Source: an uncultured Eubacterium sp. (GTDB taxonomy: Bacteria > Bacillota > Clostridia > Oscillospirales > Acutalibacteraceae). From it: DNA of 56,673 nt. The notes below the pieces were generated by a model that was given only the letters and a program-made list of their open reading frames with translations, did no database searches and was not told the DNA's origin. The number at the start of each line of letters is the position of its first letter. The stretch's first letter is position 1. The position numbers and the translations under genes were made by a program. The stretch lies in NCBI GenBank assembly GCA_934561395.1, contig CAKTGF010000008.1, positions 1 through 56,673 on the forward strand, read 5' to 3'. This document shows, piece by piece, positions 17,162-25,663 of this stretch.

Positions 17162-19006
17162 ATGATTAAAAAGGAAGTTGAAAAAATTCTTCAATATGTT
17201 CAAAAGCCTGCCCGCTATGTTGGGGGCGAGCTTAACAGCGTTATAAAGAATAAGGACGAGGTTGATTTAAGATATGCCTTTTGCTTTCCCGATACCTATG
17301 AAATAGGTATGAGCCATTTGGGAATGAAAATTCTTTACGGCCTTGTTAATGAGCGTGAGGACGCCTGGTGCGAAAGAGTTTTTGCCCCCGATACCGATAT
17401 GGAGGAGCAAATGAGAAAGAACAATGTTCCGCTTTTTGCTCTTGAATCAGGGGATTACATAAAGAATTTTGACATTATCGGCTTTACTCTTCAATATGAA
17501 TTGTGCTATACCAATGTTCTTAATATGCTTGACCTTGCAGGCATACCTATTTGGTCAAAGGACAGAACGGAACTTGCCCCCATTGTTTGCGTTGGCGGCC
17601 CATGCGCCTGCAACCCCGAGCCGATTGCCGATTTTTGCGACATTATTTTTCTTGGGGACGGCGAGGAGTCAACCAATCAGGTGCTTGACCTTTTAAAGGA
17701 ATGTAAAAAAAGCGGCTCCACAAAGCAGGAGTTTTTGCTTAAGGCAAAGGATATTCAGGGGGTATATGTGCCCTCATTTTATGAGGTTGAATATAACGAT
17801 GACGAAACCGTAAAGGCGGTTACACCTATTAATAATGCACCGCAAAAGGTTAAAAAGGCCGTTGTTGCGGATATGAACAAGGTTTATTACCCTGATAAAT
17901 TTGTTGTACCTTTTATTGACATTGTTCATGACAGAGCTGTTGAGGAAATTTTCAGGGGTTGTATCCGTGGCTGCCGATTTTGCCAGGCAGGCTTTATTTA
18001 TCGCCCCATAAGGGAAAAGAGCGTTGAAACAATTAACAAGCAGGCTATGGCCCTTATTGAATCAACAGGCTATGACGAAATATCACTGTGCTCACTTTCC
18101 ACTTCAGACCATTCAAGGGTTAACGAAATGCTGACCACCCTTATTGATTGGACTGTTAAGGAAAAAATCAATCTTTCATTGCCCAGCCTGCGTGTTGACA
18201 ATTTTTCAGACGAGTTGGCTGAAAAACTGAACAAGGTAAGAAAAAGCGGCTTGACCTTTGCCCCCGAGGCAGGAACCCAGCGAATGCGTGATGTTATCAA
18301 TAAAAATGTTACAGAGGAAGAGGTTTTAAGAACCTGTAACAAGGCATTTGACAACGGCTGGACAACCGTTAAACTGTATTTTATGATGGGGCTTCCTACC
18401 GAAACCATGGAGGATATTGAGGGCATTGCCGATTTAGGTATGAAGGTTATTGAGGCTTATGCCAAGAACCCCAACACCAAAAAGGGAACGGGCGTTCAGG
18501 TTTCAATTTCCTGCGCCTCATTTATTCCAAAGCCATTTACGCCTTTCCAATGGGAGGCGGAGGACACGATGGACTCCCTTATGGCAAAGCAAAAGCATTT
18601 GCTTGAATCAATCCCCACAAGGAAAATCAAGGTTTCATACCACGAAACGCCAACCTCCATGCTTGAGGGTGTGCTTGCCCGTGGGGACAGAAGGCTGTCA
18701 AATGTAATTTACGACGCATTTTTAAACGGCTGCAAGTTTGATTCCTGGGATGAGCACTTTAAGTTTGACGCCTGGATGAACGCCTTTAACAAATTTAATA
18801 TTAACCCTGATTTTTACACCCACCGTCACCGTGATTTCAGCGAAGTTTTACCTTGGGACCATCTTGATTACGGCGTTAGCAGAAAGTTTTTGGAAAAAGA
18901 AAATGTAAAAGCACACGAAAATACCACGACGCCCCATTGCCGCATTAAATGCGCCGGCTGCGGAGCAAACCGACTGAACGGAGGGCACTGCGATGCGAGA
19001 AATTAG
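17162..19006 (+). CDS. B12-binding-like radical SAM protein, TIGR03960 family
   Basis: 614 residues. The N-terminal half resembles a cobalamin-binding fold without a clear His ligand motif. The radical SAM core has the 4Fe-4S cysteine motif in CIRGCRFCQAGF (about 275). The C-terminus carries a second cysteine cluster (CRIKCAGCGANRLNGGHC). The family is widespread and almost always paired with DUF2344; its reaction is not established and an RNA-modification role is only a guess. ATG 17162 follows TGAGG. Its last bases overlap the DUF2344 start by 14 bases, implying translational coupling. Confidence 0.92.
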   Translation: MIKKEVEKILQYVQKPARYVGGELNSVIKNKDEVDLRYAFCFPDTYEIGMSHLGMKILYGLVNEREDAWCERVFAPDTDMEEQMRKNNVPLFALESGDYIKNFDIIGFTLQYELCYTNVLNMLDLAGIPIWSKDRTELAPIVCVGGPCACNPEPIADFCDIIFLGDGEESTNQVLDLLKECKKSGSTKQEFLLKAKDIQGVYVPSFYEVEYNDDETVKAVTPINNAPQKVKKAVVADMNKVYYPDKFVVPFIDIVHDRAVEEIFRGCIRGCRFCQAGFIYRPIREKSVETINKQAMALIESTGYDEISLCSLSTSDHSRVNEMLTTLIDWTVKEKINLSLPSLRVDNFSDELAEKLNKVRKSGLTFAPEAGTQRMRDVINKNVTEEEVLRTCNKAFDNGWTTVKLYFMMGLPTETMEDIEGIADLGMKVIEAYAKNPNTKKGTGVQVSISCASFIPKPFTPFQWEAEDTMDSLMAKQKHLLESIPTRKIKVSYHETPTSMLEGVLARGDRRLSNVIYDAFLNGCKFDSWDEHFKFDAWMNAFNKFNINPDFYTHRHRDFSEVLPWDHLDYGVSRKFLEKENVKAHENTTTPHCRIKCAGCGANRLNGGHCDARN

Positions 19007-19658
19007 AATCAGATTTTCAAAAACAGGCAGAGCCAAATATATCAGCCATTTGGATATTAACCGTGCTTTTTCCAGGGCAATTTCAAGGGCTAAAATACGC
19101 CTTTGGTACACCGAGGGCTTTAACCCACACCCGTATATGAGCTTTTCTTTGCCTTTATCCTTGGGGGTCGAAAGCCTTTGCGAAAATGTGGATATAAGAG
19201 TTTTAGACGATATTACAAACGATGAAATTAAAGCAAGGCTTAATAACACCCTGCCCGAGGGTATAAGGGTAATGGATGTTTATGACAATTTCCTTGAATG
19301 CCACGATATTGTCTACAGTGATTATGTTTACAAGTTTGAGTTTTCAGATAATGACGCTGCTCTTGAAAAAATAAAGGCTGTTCTTGCCGGCGATGAAATC
19401 ATCGCCCTTAAAAAGGGTAAAAAAGGCAAGAGAAGAATTACTAAAGAAACCAATATTAAGGATTTTATTGTAAAATACAACATTTCTTTAAGGGACGGTC
19501 AGATTGTGCTGAACATAAGGCTTTTTGCAGGACCCGATAAGAACCTTAACCCATCGCTCCTTTTTGACACAATCATCCGTTTAATAGATATGGATTATGA
19601 ATGGAAAACCATTTCACGCATATCTCTTTTAACCGCAGATTTAAAGGAATACCGTTAA
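18993..19658 (+). CDS. Radical SAM-associated protein, DUF2344 (TIGR03936 family)
   Basis: 221 residues, always found beside or fused to TIGR03960 radical SAM proteins and presumed to work with them; its function is unknown. The N-terminus has the family features RIRFSKTGRAKYISHLDINR and GFNPHPYMSFSLPLSLGVES. ATG 18993 lies inside the end of the radical SAM gene, behind CGGAGGG. In many Clostridia an RNase G gene and rplU follow; here neither does and rplS comes next, under a separate promoter. Confidence 0.92.
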   Translation: MREIRIRFSKTGRAKYISHLDINRAFSRAISRAKIRLWYTEGFNPHPYMSFSLPLSLGVESLCENVDIRVLDDITNDEIKARLNNTLPEGIRVMDVYDNFLECHDIVYSDYVYKFEFSDNDAALEKIKAVLAGDEIIALKKGKKGKRRITKETNIKDFIVKYNISLRDGQIVLNIRLFAGPDKNLNPSLLFDTIIRLIDMDYEWKTISRISLLTADLKEYR

Positions 19659-19671
19659 ATTAAAAAAATGC

Positions 19672-19700
19672 TTGCATTTTGCCGCAGTATATGCTATTAT
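19672..19700 (+). promoter_or_regulatory. Promoter of rplS
   Basis: TTGCAT (19672-19677), 17-base spacer, TATTAT (19695-19700). Transcription would begin just before the structured leader. Confidence 0.75.
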
Positions 19701-19705
19701 ATACC

Positions 19706-19808
19706 AGCATTTGTTCCGTTGCTAACTTCTGCAACGAGTTTAGATGTCAGCGTTTCGCATTTAAAAGGATGGTCCGCTTTCAATTTATTTGATATGAACA
19801 TCTCATAA
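19706..19808 (+). promoter_or_regulatory. L19 ribosomal protein leader RNA
   Basis: The untranslated leader of rplS can fold with GTTGC/GCAAC (19718-19722, 19731-19735), AGATGT/ACATCT (19742-19747, 19798-19803) and AGCG/CGCT (19749-19752, 19775-19778). The arrangement and sequence resemble the L19 leader described in Firmicutes, through which L19 represses its own mRNA. The Shine-Dalgarno lies right after the closing helix. Named from memory of the motif; a covariance search would settle it. Confidence 0.65.
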
Positions 19809-19827
19809 AAAATAAGGAGGAATTATA

Positions 19828-20172
19828 ATGGACGCACTTAAGATTATTGCTCAGGAAAGCACAAAGGCAGAAACACCAAAGTTCTCAATCGGTGATACAG
19901 TAAAGGTATCTGTTAACATCCGTGAGGGTCAGAGAGAGAGAATTCAGATGTTCGAGGGCACAGTAATTGCAAAGAAGGGCTCAGGCGTTTCTGAAACATT
20001 TACAGTTCGTCGTGTATCATACGGCGTAGGCATCGAGCGTGTATTCCCGCTTCACTCACCAAATGTTGTTGATGTTCAGGTTATCCGTCGTGGTAAGGTT
20101 AGAAGAGCTAAGCTCTACTATCTCCGTGACAGAGTAGGTAAGGCTGCCAAGGTTAAGGAAGACCTTAAATAA
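19828..20172 (+). CDS. rplS: 50S ribosomal protein L19
   Basis: 114 residues, normal length; bridges the 30S and 50S subunits. Typical L19 sequences are FSIGDTVKVSVNIREG, RIQMFEGTVIAKKGSG, TFTVRRVSYGVGIERVFPLHSP and the C-terminal KLYYLRDRVGKAAKVKE. Codon choice is strongly biased (CGT, GTA, AAG), as expected for high expression. AAGGAGG precedes ATG 19828. It has its own promoter, leader and terminator. Its usual downstream partner rbgA is about 4.6 kb away. Confidence 0.97.
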   Translation: MDALKIIAQESTKAETPKFSIGDTVKVSVNIREGQRERIQMFEGTVIAKKGSGVSETFTVRRVSYGVGIERVFPLHSPNVVDVQVIRRGKVRRAKLYYLRDRVGKAAKVKEDLK

Positions 20173-20188
20173 TTTAAACAGAGCATCG

Positions 20189-20216
20189 GTCGCACCCATT
20201 GGGTGCGACTTTTTCT
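20189..20216 (+). terminator. Intrinsic terminator of rplS
   Basis: Nine-bp stem GTCGCACCC/GGGTGCGAC (20189-20197, 20201-20209) followed by TTTTTCTTTT. Confidence 0.92.
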
Positions 20217-20302
20217 TTTATATGCATTTTTTATTTGTGTTTTGTTGACTTTTATTTTTTTATATGATAACTTAAGATTAGTTAATGCTTAAGGAGTAAT
20301 TT

Positions 20303-21787
20303 ATGGAAAAATATTTAATCAACCCAAACCAAAAAATCGCTAAAATAAATAAGGACATTTACGGCAATTTCAGTGAGCATTTAGGCCGCTGCATATATGA
20401 GGGCTTATATGTGGGCAAGGACTCAAAAATCCCCAATGTTAACGGCATGCGTACCGATGCTGTGGAGGCCTTAAAGGAAATGGGTTTGCCTGTTTTGCGC
20501 TGGCCCGGCGGCTGCTTTGCCGACGAATACCATTGGAAAGACGGTATCGGCCCTAAGGCTTCAAGAAAAAAGATGATCAACACCAACTGGGGCGGCGTTA
20601 CAGAGGATAACTCCTTTGGCACACATGAATATTTTGAGCTTTGCAGGCAAATCGGCTGTGATACCTATGTTAACGGCAATGTGGGCTCCGGCACTGTTCA
20701 GGAGCTTAGCGAGTGGGTTGAATATATGACCTCAAGCGCTTATTCAAAAATGACTGAGCTCAGGGCTGAAAACGGCAGAAAAGAGCCTTGGAATCTTAAA
20801 TATTTAGGCGTAGGTAACGAATCCTGGGGCTGCGGCGGAAATATGGACCCCGAGTATTACGGCTGCTTATTCAAGCGCTATAACACCTTCTGCCGTGATT
20901 ATGACAATAAGCATGTTTTGCGTGTTGCAACAGGCCCTAATGTTGACGATTATCACTGGACTAAGGAAGTTATGGATAAGGTTAAGCACCATGCCAACTG
21001 CATTTCTCTTCACTATTATACAATCCCCACAGGCCGTTGGGAGCATAAGGGCTCGGCAACAGACTTTGATTTGAACGAATATAACTCAACCATCTGTAAG
21101 GCTTACAGAATGGAGGAACTTATTACCAACCATCTTGCAATGATGGACAGTGTAAATCCACAGCGCTGGGTTAAGCTTATTGTTGACGAATGGGGCACCT
21201 GGTATGATGTTGAGCCGGGAACCAATCCGGGCTTTCTTTACCAGCAAAACACCATGCGTGACGCAATAGTTGCAGGCCTTACACTTAACATTTTCAACAA
21301 GCATGCCGACAGGGTAATGATGGCTAACATTGCGCAGCTTGTTAATGTTTTGCAGGCCGTTCTTCTTACTGACGGCGAAAAAATGATTAAAACCCCTACA
21401 TACCACGTTTTCAAAATGTATAAGGAGCATCAGGATAACACCCTTGTTGGTTCTTATATCACAACAGATGATATTTCGTCTAAAAACGATAATAAAAGCT
21501 TTCCGCACCTTGTTGAATCTGCCTCTGTTGACGAAAACGGCACCGTTTATTCAACAATTACCAACACATCTGCAACAAAGGCTGCTAAAATCAAATGCCA
21601 AATTGCAGATACCAAGGTTAAGTCGATCACAGCGGAAATCCTTACAGGCGACATTCACGATAAAAACGATTTTGAAAACACAAATACCGTTCATACGGTT
21701 AATTTTGATGATTTCCGTGCACTTAAGGACGGCTTTACAGCTACAATACCTGCTTGCTCAGTTGTTAAATTTACAATTGAAAAATAA
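20303..21787 (+). CDS. abfA: Alpha-L-arabinofuranosidase, GH51
   Basis: 494 residues, cytoplasmic (no signal peptide). Releases terminal arabinofuranose from arabinoxylan- or arabinan-derived oligosaccharides taken up by the cell. The GH51 (beta/alpha)8 barrel shows acid/base Glu173 in GVGNESWG and nucleophile Glu296 in VDEWGTWYD; GLPVLRWPGGCFADEYHW is also characteristic. A beta-sandwich domain occupies the last 130 residues. ATG 20303 follows AAGGAG. Its stop is immediately followed by the ATG of DUF6171. No transporter or regulator for arabinosides is adjacent, so it is an isolated glycosidase. Confidence 0.95.
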   Translation: MEKYLINPNQKIAKINKDIYGNFSEHLGRCIYEGLYVGKDSKIPNVNGMRTDAVEALKEMGLPVLRWPGGCFADEYHWKDGIGPKASRKKMINTNWGGVTEDNSFGTHEYFELCRQIGCDTYVNGNVGSGTVQELSEWVEYMTSSAYSKMTELRAENGRKEPWNLKYLGVGNESWGCGGNMDPEYYGCLFKRYNTFCRDYDNKHVLRVATGPNVDDYHWTKEVMDKVKHHANCISLHYYTIPTGRWEHKGSATDFDLNEYNSTICKAYRMEELITNHLAMMDSVNPQRWVKLIVDEWGTWYDVEPGTNPGFLYQQNTMRDAIVAGLTLNIFNKHADRVMMANIAQLVNVLQAVLLTDGEKMIKTPTYHVFKMYKEHQDNTLVGSYITTDDISSKNDNKSFPHLVESASVDENGTVYSTITNTSATKAAKIKCQIADTKVKSITAEILTGDIHDKNDFENTNTVHTVNFDDFRALKDGFTATIPACSVVKFTIEK

Positions 21788-22041
21788 TGAATAACAATTG
21801 TAAAAAATGTCTGCTTTATGAGGCAGGGGGCAGCGTAACCCTTGCGGAGATAGAGGCGTATATAAAAACTTTAAATTCTGACGATTTAGTCAGCGAGGAG
21901 CTTGCGGCAGAAAGACTTTCTTACTGCAAAAAATGTGAATATTTAATATCGGGCATGTGCAGAAAATGCGGATGCTATGTTGAGGTCAGGGCAAGGCTTA
22001 AAAAATCCGATTGCCCAGATTATGACAACAGAAAATGGTAA
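21787..22041 (+). CDS. DUF6171-like small cysteine-rich protein
   Basis: 84 residues with six or more cysteines arranged as CKKC near the N-terminus, CKKC in the middle and CRKCGCYVEVRARLKKSDCPD near the end, probably binding one or two zinc ions. This pattern matches small proteins grouped as DUF6171; no function is known. The ATG overlaps the end of the GH51 gene (TAATGA junction), so translation is likely coupled. The next frame begins after its stop. Confidence 0.7.
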   Translation: MNNNCKKCLLYEAGGSVTLAEIEAYIKTLNSDDLVSEELAAERLSYCKKCEYLISGMCRKCGCYVEVRARLKKSDCPDYDNRKW

Positions 22042-22100
22042 ACAGGCGGTGCTTTTGCACTGCCTGTATATTTTTATACGTAGCTGCCAACAATGCTATT

Positions 22101-23327
22101 ATGAATATGCTGCTTATAAAAATGAAAAAACTTTATCACACACTGTCATATCCCTTAAGCATAACGGCTGTTATTCTGCTGGCGGTGGGGGTTATCTCAA
22201 TAATACCTGCCGCAAAATTTTCTGAGCTGGCGGGGCATATAAACAATAACCTCAGTCAGCTGCTGTGCGTGCTATTGCCCGGGTTTATTGTGTATAATGA
22301 ATGTAAAAATGTTAAAGGCTCAATAATGGTTTCTGCCTTTGTGCTGCTTTTGAATATGTGCTGTTATGGGCTTTTGGGCTGGCAGCTAAGCATTGTTATT
22401 ATTGTTGCCTGCACCTTTTTGCTGCTGCTCGGCTCAAGGAGCGACAATGTTTTGCTTAATGCGGCGGCAATGCTTATGATTACTGTGGCGCTTTTGCTGC
22501 TGTTCTTTATTTTGCATAGGCCGATATCATCGGTTATAAGCTCGCTGGCATCTGCGGTAGGCAGCAGGGGAATGCTTTTTGCTTTGTTTGAAAGCCCACT
22601 TGATTTGCTGCTGAATTCAAAATTTTCAAGCCTTATTTATTTTACGGATTATTCAACGGCACAGATTATTGACGAAAAAATCGTTAGCGGAGTAATAAAT
22701 ATTTTTAAAGCCGATACCGCTAACCCCTCCGTTACGGTGGCAAGGATGTTAACCGGCAAATATTATGTTAATATTTTCATTACCGTGGGAATGTATTTAT
22801 ACATTTTTAAAAGAGTTGGCAGAAGGGAACTTAACTGCATAACCTTGCTTGCATTGCTGTCTGTTGCTTTTGGAAACAGCACTTTGTTTGCATTTTTTAT
22901 ACTTTTATATAACCCGATTTTATATTTTGCTTATTTGGCGGTTTCCGGGCTTTCCTATTTGATTTCCTCACTTGTTGATATAAGAATCGGCTTTGTGGGC
23001 AGCGCATCTGTTTTTGAGCTTATAAGATACGGCAACAGGTGGGTGTATTTTATATTAATCGGCTTTGTTATCGGCTTTATTTCTTATCTTTCTGCTATGA
23101 TTGTTAACACAAAATACCCGTTTCAGGATAAAAAGATTTACCCTAAGGAGGTTAAAGTAATCATCGGTGCCCTTGGGGGTGTAGATAACATTGAAAGGCT
23201 GACCGCCAACAGAGTTATAGTTAAAAATCCAAATTTAATTGATATTATTAAGCTTGACTGCGATGTTCATCAAAATGAAATTAATTTGCTTTATGACGAT
23301 TTTGACTTGTTGAAAAAATACTACTGA
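22101..23327 (+). CDS. PTS EIIC-EIIB-like membrane protein lacking the phosphocysteine
   Basis: About 408 residues with some ten hydrophobic helices; the segments GYLL/NPILYF and a long linker resemble the glucose-superfamily PTS EIIC. The last 60 residues (after KKIYPKEVKV) look like an EIIB domain: IIGALGGVDNIERLTANRVIVKNPNLID. In working EIIB domains the corresponding stretch holds the phosphorylated Cys followed by (I/A)TRLR; here the Cys is replaced by Asn and the TRL part is deleted. It therefore cannot take part in ordinary phosphotransfer. It may be a facilitator, sensor or sporulation-type protein. The start is uncertain (ATG 22101, 22107 or 22122); none has a strong ribosome site. 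Confidence 0.65.
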   Translation: MNMLLIKMKKLYHTLSYPLSITAVILLAVGVISIIPAAKFSELAGHINNNLSQLLCVLLPGFIVYNECKNVKGSIMVSAFVLLLNMCCYGLLGWQLSIVIIVACTFLLLLGSRSDNVLLNAAAMLMITVALLLLFFILHRPISSVISSLASAVGSRGMLFALFESPLDLLLNSKFSSLIYFTDYSTAQIIDEKIVSGVINIFKADTANPSVTVARMLTGKYYVNIFITVGMYLYIFKRVGRRELNCITLLALLSVAFGNSTLFAFFILLYNPILYFAYLAVSGLSYLISSLVDIRIGFVGSASVFELIRYGNRWVYFILIGFVIGFISYLSAMIVNTKYPFQDKKIYPKEVKVIIGALGGVDNIERLTANRVIVKNPNLIDIIKLDCDVHQNEINLLYDDFDLLKKYY

Positions 23328-23353
23328 TATGCTATAATCTACCCGGTGATGAG

Positions 23354-24016
23354 ATGGATTTACGGCAGACTCTTTTTGACAACAGAGATTTAAAATATAA
23401 GGATTTTCACACAAAGCTTGTTCCTAATATCAGCCCTGACAGATTTATAGGTGTCAGGGTTCCTGTTATAAGAAAAATCGCAAGGCAGGCGTTCAAGGAA
23501 AATGCCTATAATCCCTGCGAGTATTACGAGGAGGTAATGGTTAAGGGCATAACAATCGGTATGAAAAAATGCTCAACAAACGAGCATATCAATGATATTG
23601 CCGAATTTGTACCCCTTATTGATAATTGGGCAATTTGCGATTCCTGCGCTGCCTCATTTAAGTTTATAAGTGATGATTTACCTGCATATTATGATTTTAT
23701 CAAGGGCTATATCGGCAAGGGAGAATATGAAACACGCTTTGCAGTTGTTATGCTTATGAGCTTTTATATTAACGATGAGTATATTGACGAGATGCTGGAA
23801 ATTTTAAAAGGCATAAAATCGGATAAATACTATGTTAATATGGCGGTTGCCTGGGCATTTTCCGTTACTTATATTAAGTTTAAGGATAAAACCCAACGGA
23901 TAATTGAAAGCAGGTGCCTTTCTCCTTGGGTGCAAAACAAATCCATTCAAAAAATCAGGGAATCTTTTAGGGTTAGCAGTGAGGACAAGGCCTACTTAAC
24001 CCAATTTAAAATATAG
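23354..24016 (+). CDS. DNA alkylation repair protein, AlkD-like HEAT repeats
   Basis: 220 residues, all-helical HEAT-like repeat protein of the AlkC/AlkD superfamily, which excises N3- and N7-alkylated bases. Recognisable stretches: GVRVPVIRKIARQ near the start, LIDNWAICDSCAASF in the centre (Trp and Asp resemble catalytic-groove residues of AlkD) and YETRFAVVMLMSFYI. Length is near the family norm of 220-240. ATG 23354 follows GGTGA. The HAD gene follows after 7 bases on the same strand. Confidence 0.87.
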   Translation: MDLRQTLFDNRDLKYKDFHTKLVPNISPDRFIGVRVPVIRKIARQAFKENAYNPCEYYEEVMVKGITIGMKKCSTNEHINDIAEFVPLIDNWAICDSCAASFKFISDDLPAYYDFIKGYIGKGEYETRFAVVMLMSFYINDEYIDEMLEILKGIKSDKYYVNMAVAWAFSVTYIKFKDKTQRIIESRCLSPWVQNKSIQKIRESFRVSSEDKAYLTQFKI

Positions 24017-24023
24017 GTGAATT

Positions 24024-24716
24024 ATGATTAAATGTATATTGTGGGATATTGACGCAACTGTGCTTGACTTTCTTTCGGCAGAAAGTGCGTCGCTAAAAAA
24101 CACTTTTAAAAAGTTGAACCTTGGGGAATGTACCGATGAAGCGGTTGCCGTTTATTCTAAAATAAATCAGGGCTATTGGCAGCGCCTTGAACGGGGCGAG
24201 GTTACCAAAAGCCAAGTTTTACATAACAGATTTGTTGATTTTCTGCAAACACAGGGCATTACAAATGTCAGTGCAGAGAAAATTTGCAGGGAATATGAAA
24301 ACGGCCTTGGGGATATTGTTGTTTTTATTGACAACTCCTTTGAGCTTTTAAGGGAGCTTAAGGGCGAATACAAGCAGTATGCGGTAACGAACGGTGCTTA
24401 TGCCGTGCAAACACGAAAGCTTGCAAAATCAGGCTTGGACGACATTTTTGACGGTGTGTTTATTTCAGATTCGGTGGGCTACGAAAAGCCCAGCAGCGAA
24501 TTTTTTGAATATGCCCTTGCGAATATTGAACCCTTTAGCAGGGACGAAATCTTAATTGTGGGGGACTCCCTTACAAGCGATATGCAGGGTGGAAACAATG
24601 CAGGTATAAAATGCTGTTGGTATAACCCAAACAACAGTGTTAACGATAAATCAGTTAAAATTGATTTTGAGATACATAATTTAAACGAAATAAAAGATAT
24701 AATTAAGCACAATTGA
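24024..24716 (+). CDS. HAD hydrolase, YjjG-type nucleotidase
   Basis: 230 residues. Haloacid dehalogenase-superfamily phosphatase of the YjjG branch, known to clean up non-canonical pyrimidine nucleotides. Motif I is WDIDATVLDF, where the usual DxD(D/G)T is DIDAT. Motif II lies in YAVTNGAYAVQ, the Lys of motif III in GYEKPSSEFFEYAL and motif IV in IVGDSLTSDMQGG. ATG 24024 follows AGGTGAAT. It is the last gene before a terminator whose stem includes its stop codon. Confidence 0.87.
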   Translation: MIKCILWDIDATVLDFLSAESASLKNTFKKLNLGECTDEAVAVYSKINQGYWQRLERGEVTKSQVLHNRFVDFLQTQGITNVSAEKICREYENGLGDIVVFIDNSFELLRELKGEYKQYAVTNGAYAVQTRKLAKSGLDDIFDGVFISDSVGYEKPSSEFFEYALANIEPFSRDEILIVGDSLTSDMQGGNNAGIKCCWYNPNNSVNDKSVKIDFEIHNLNEIKDIIKHN

Positions 24717-24735
24717 AATAATTGTGCTTTTTTGT
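24705..24735 (+). terminator. Intrinsic terminator after the HAD gene
   Basis: Stem AAGCACAATT/AATTGTGCTT (24705-24714, 24720-24729) followed by TTTTTGTT; overlaps the end of the coding region. Confidence 0.88.
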
Positions 24736-24795
24736 TGCTTAAAACCGATTTTTTTGTTATTATAAACTATATTATTTTGTATTGGCGGTGTTATT

Positions 24796-25659
24796 ATGCC
24801 TGAATATATAAAGCAAAATGTGCAATGGTTCCCTGGTCACATGGCTAAAACCCGTAGGCTTATTAAGGAATCCTTAAGCCTTGTTGACGGTGTTGTCGAG
24901 CTTGTTGACGCTCGTATTCCTTTCAGCTCACGGAACCCTGAGCTTGATTCTATCATTGAAAAAAAGCCCAGAATTGTGTTGCTTAACAAATGCGACGTGG
25001 CTGACCCTGCCGCAACATCATTGTGGCTTAAATACTTTCAGGATAAGGGCTGTTATGCAATTGCGGTTGACTGCCGCACCGGCAAGGGACTTAATAAATT
25101 TGACAGCGTTGTTAAGCAGGCACTGAAGGCGACCATTGAACGAAACGAAAAAAAGGGAATGTCAGGCAAGCCCTTAAGGCTTATGGTTGTGGGAATACCC
25201 AACACCGGCAAATCTTCTTTTATAAACCGAATGGGCAAAAATGCCAAGGCCAAGGTTGCAGACAAAGCAGGTGTTACAAGGCAAAATCAATGGTTTGTTG
25301 TGGGCAACGGCATTGAGTTGCTGGACACCCCCGGTGTTTTGTGGCCTAAGTTTGACGACCCGGAGGTTGGGGACAAGCTTGCCTTTATCGGCTCGGTTAA
25401 GGATGAAATAACCGACAAGGAAACCCTTGCCTGCCGCCTGCTGGAGGTTCTTGCAAAAACAAGACCCCAAGCTATTGAGGAACGCTATAAGCTTGATTCC
25501 GTTGCCGACCAGCAAGGCTGGGAAATACTTGAAATGATTGGCAGAAAGCGTGGCTTTTTAATCAAGGGCGGAGAAATTGACTATGAAAGAGCCGCAGTTA
25601 TTGTTGCGGATGAATTTAGGGGAGGAAAGCTCGGCAGAATAACGCTGGAGCTGCCGTAA
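24796..25659 (+). CDS. rbgA: Ribosome biogenesis GTPase RbgA (YlqF)
   Basis: 287 residues, essential assembly GTPase for late 50S maturation. The circularly permuted order is visible: G4 (LLNKCD, about 58), then G1 (VVGIPNTGKSSFINRM, about 131), then G3 (LLDTPGVLWPKF). The N-terminus QWFPGHMAKTRR is diagnostic, and the C-terminal helical domain is complete. ATG 24796 starts an operon with rnhB and yraN, the ylqF-rnhB order of Bacillus, though rplS no longer precedes it. Confidence 0.96.
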   Translation: MPEYIKQNVQWFPGHMAKTRRLIKESLSLVDGVVELVDARIPFSSRNPELDSIIEKKPRIVLLNKCDVADPAATSLWLKYFQDKGCYAIAVDCRTGKGLNKFDSVVKQALKATIERNEKKGMSGKPLRLMVVGIPNTGKSSFINRMGKNAKAKVADKAGVTRQNQWFVVGNGIELLDTPGVLWPKFDDPEVGDKLAFIGSVKDEITDKETLACRLLEVLAKTRPQAIEERYKLDSVADQQGWEILEMIGRKRGFLIKGGEIDYERAAVIVADEFRGGKLGRITLELP

Positions 25660-25663
25660 CGGT

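Noticed and set aside
22035..22100. N-terminal extension of the PTS-like protein
   Set aside because: The upstream frame begins inside the DUF6171 gene end, is Cys-rich and unlike a first membrane helix; a later ATG is preferred.
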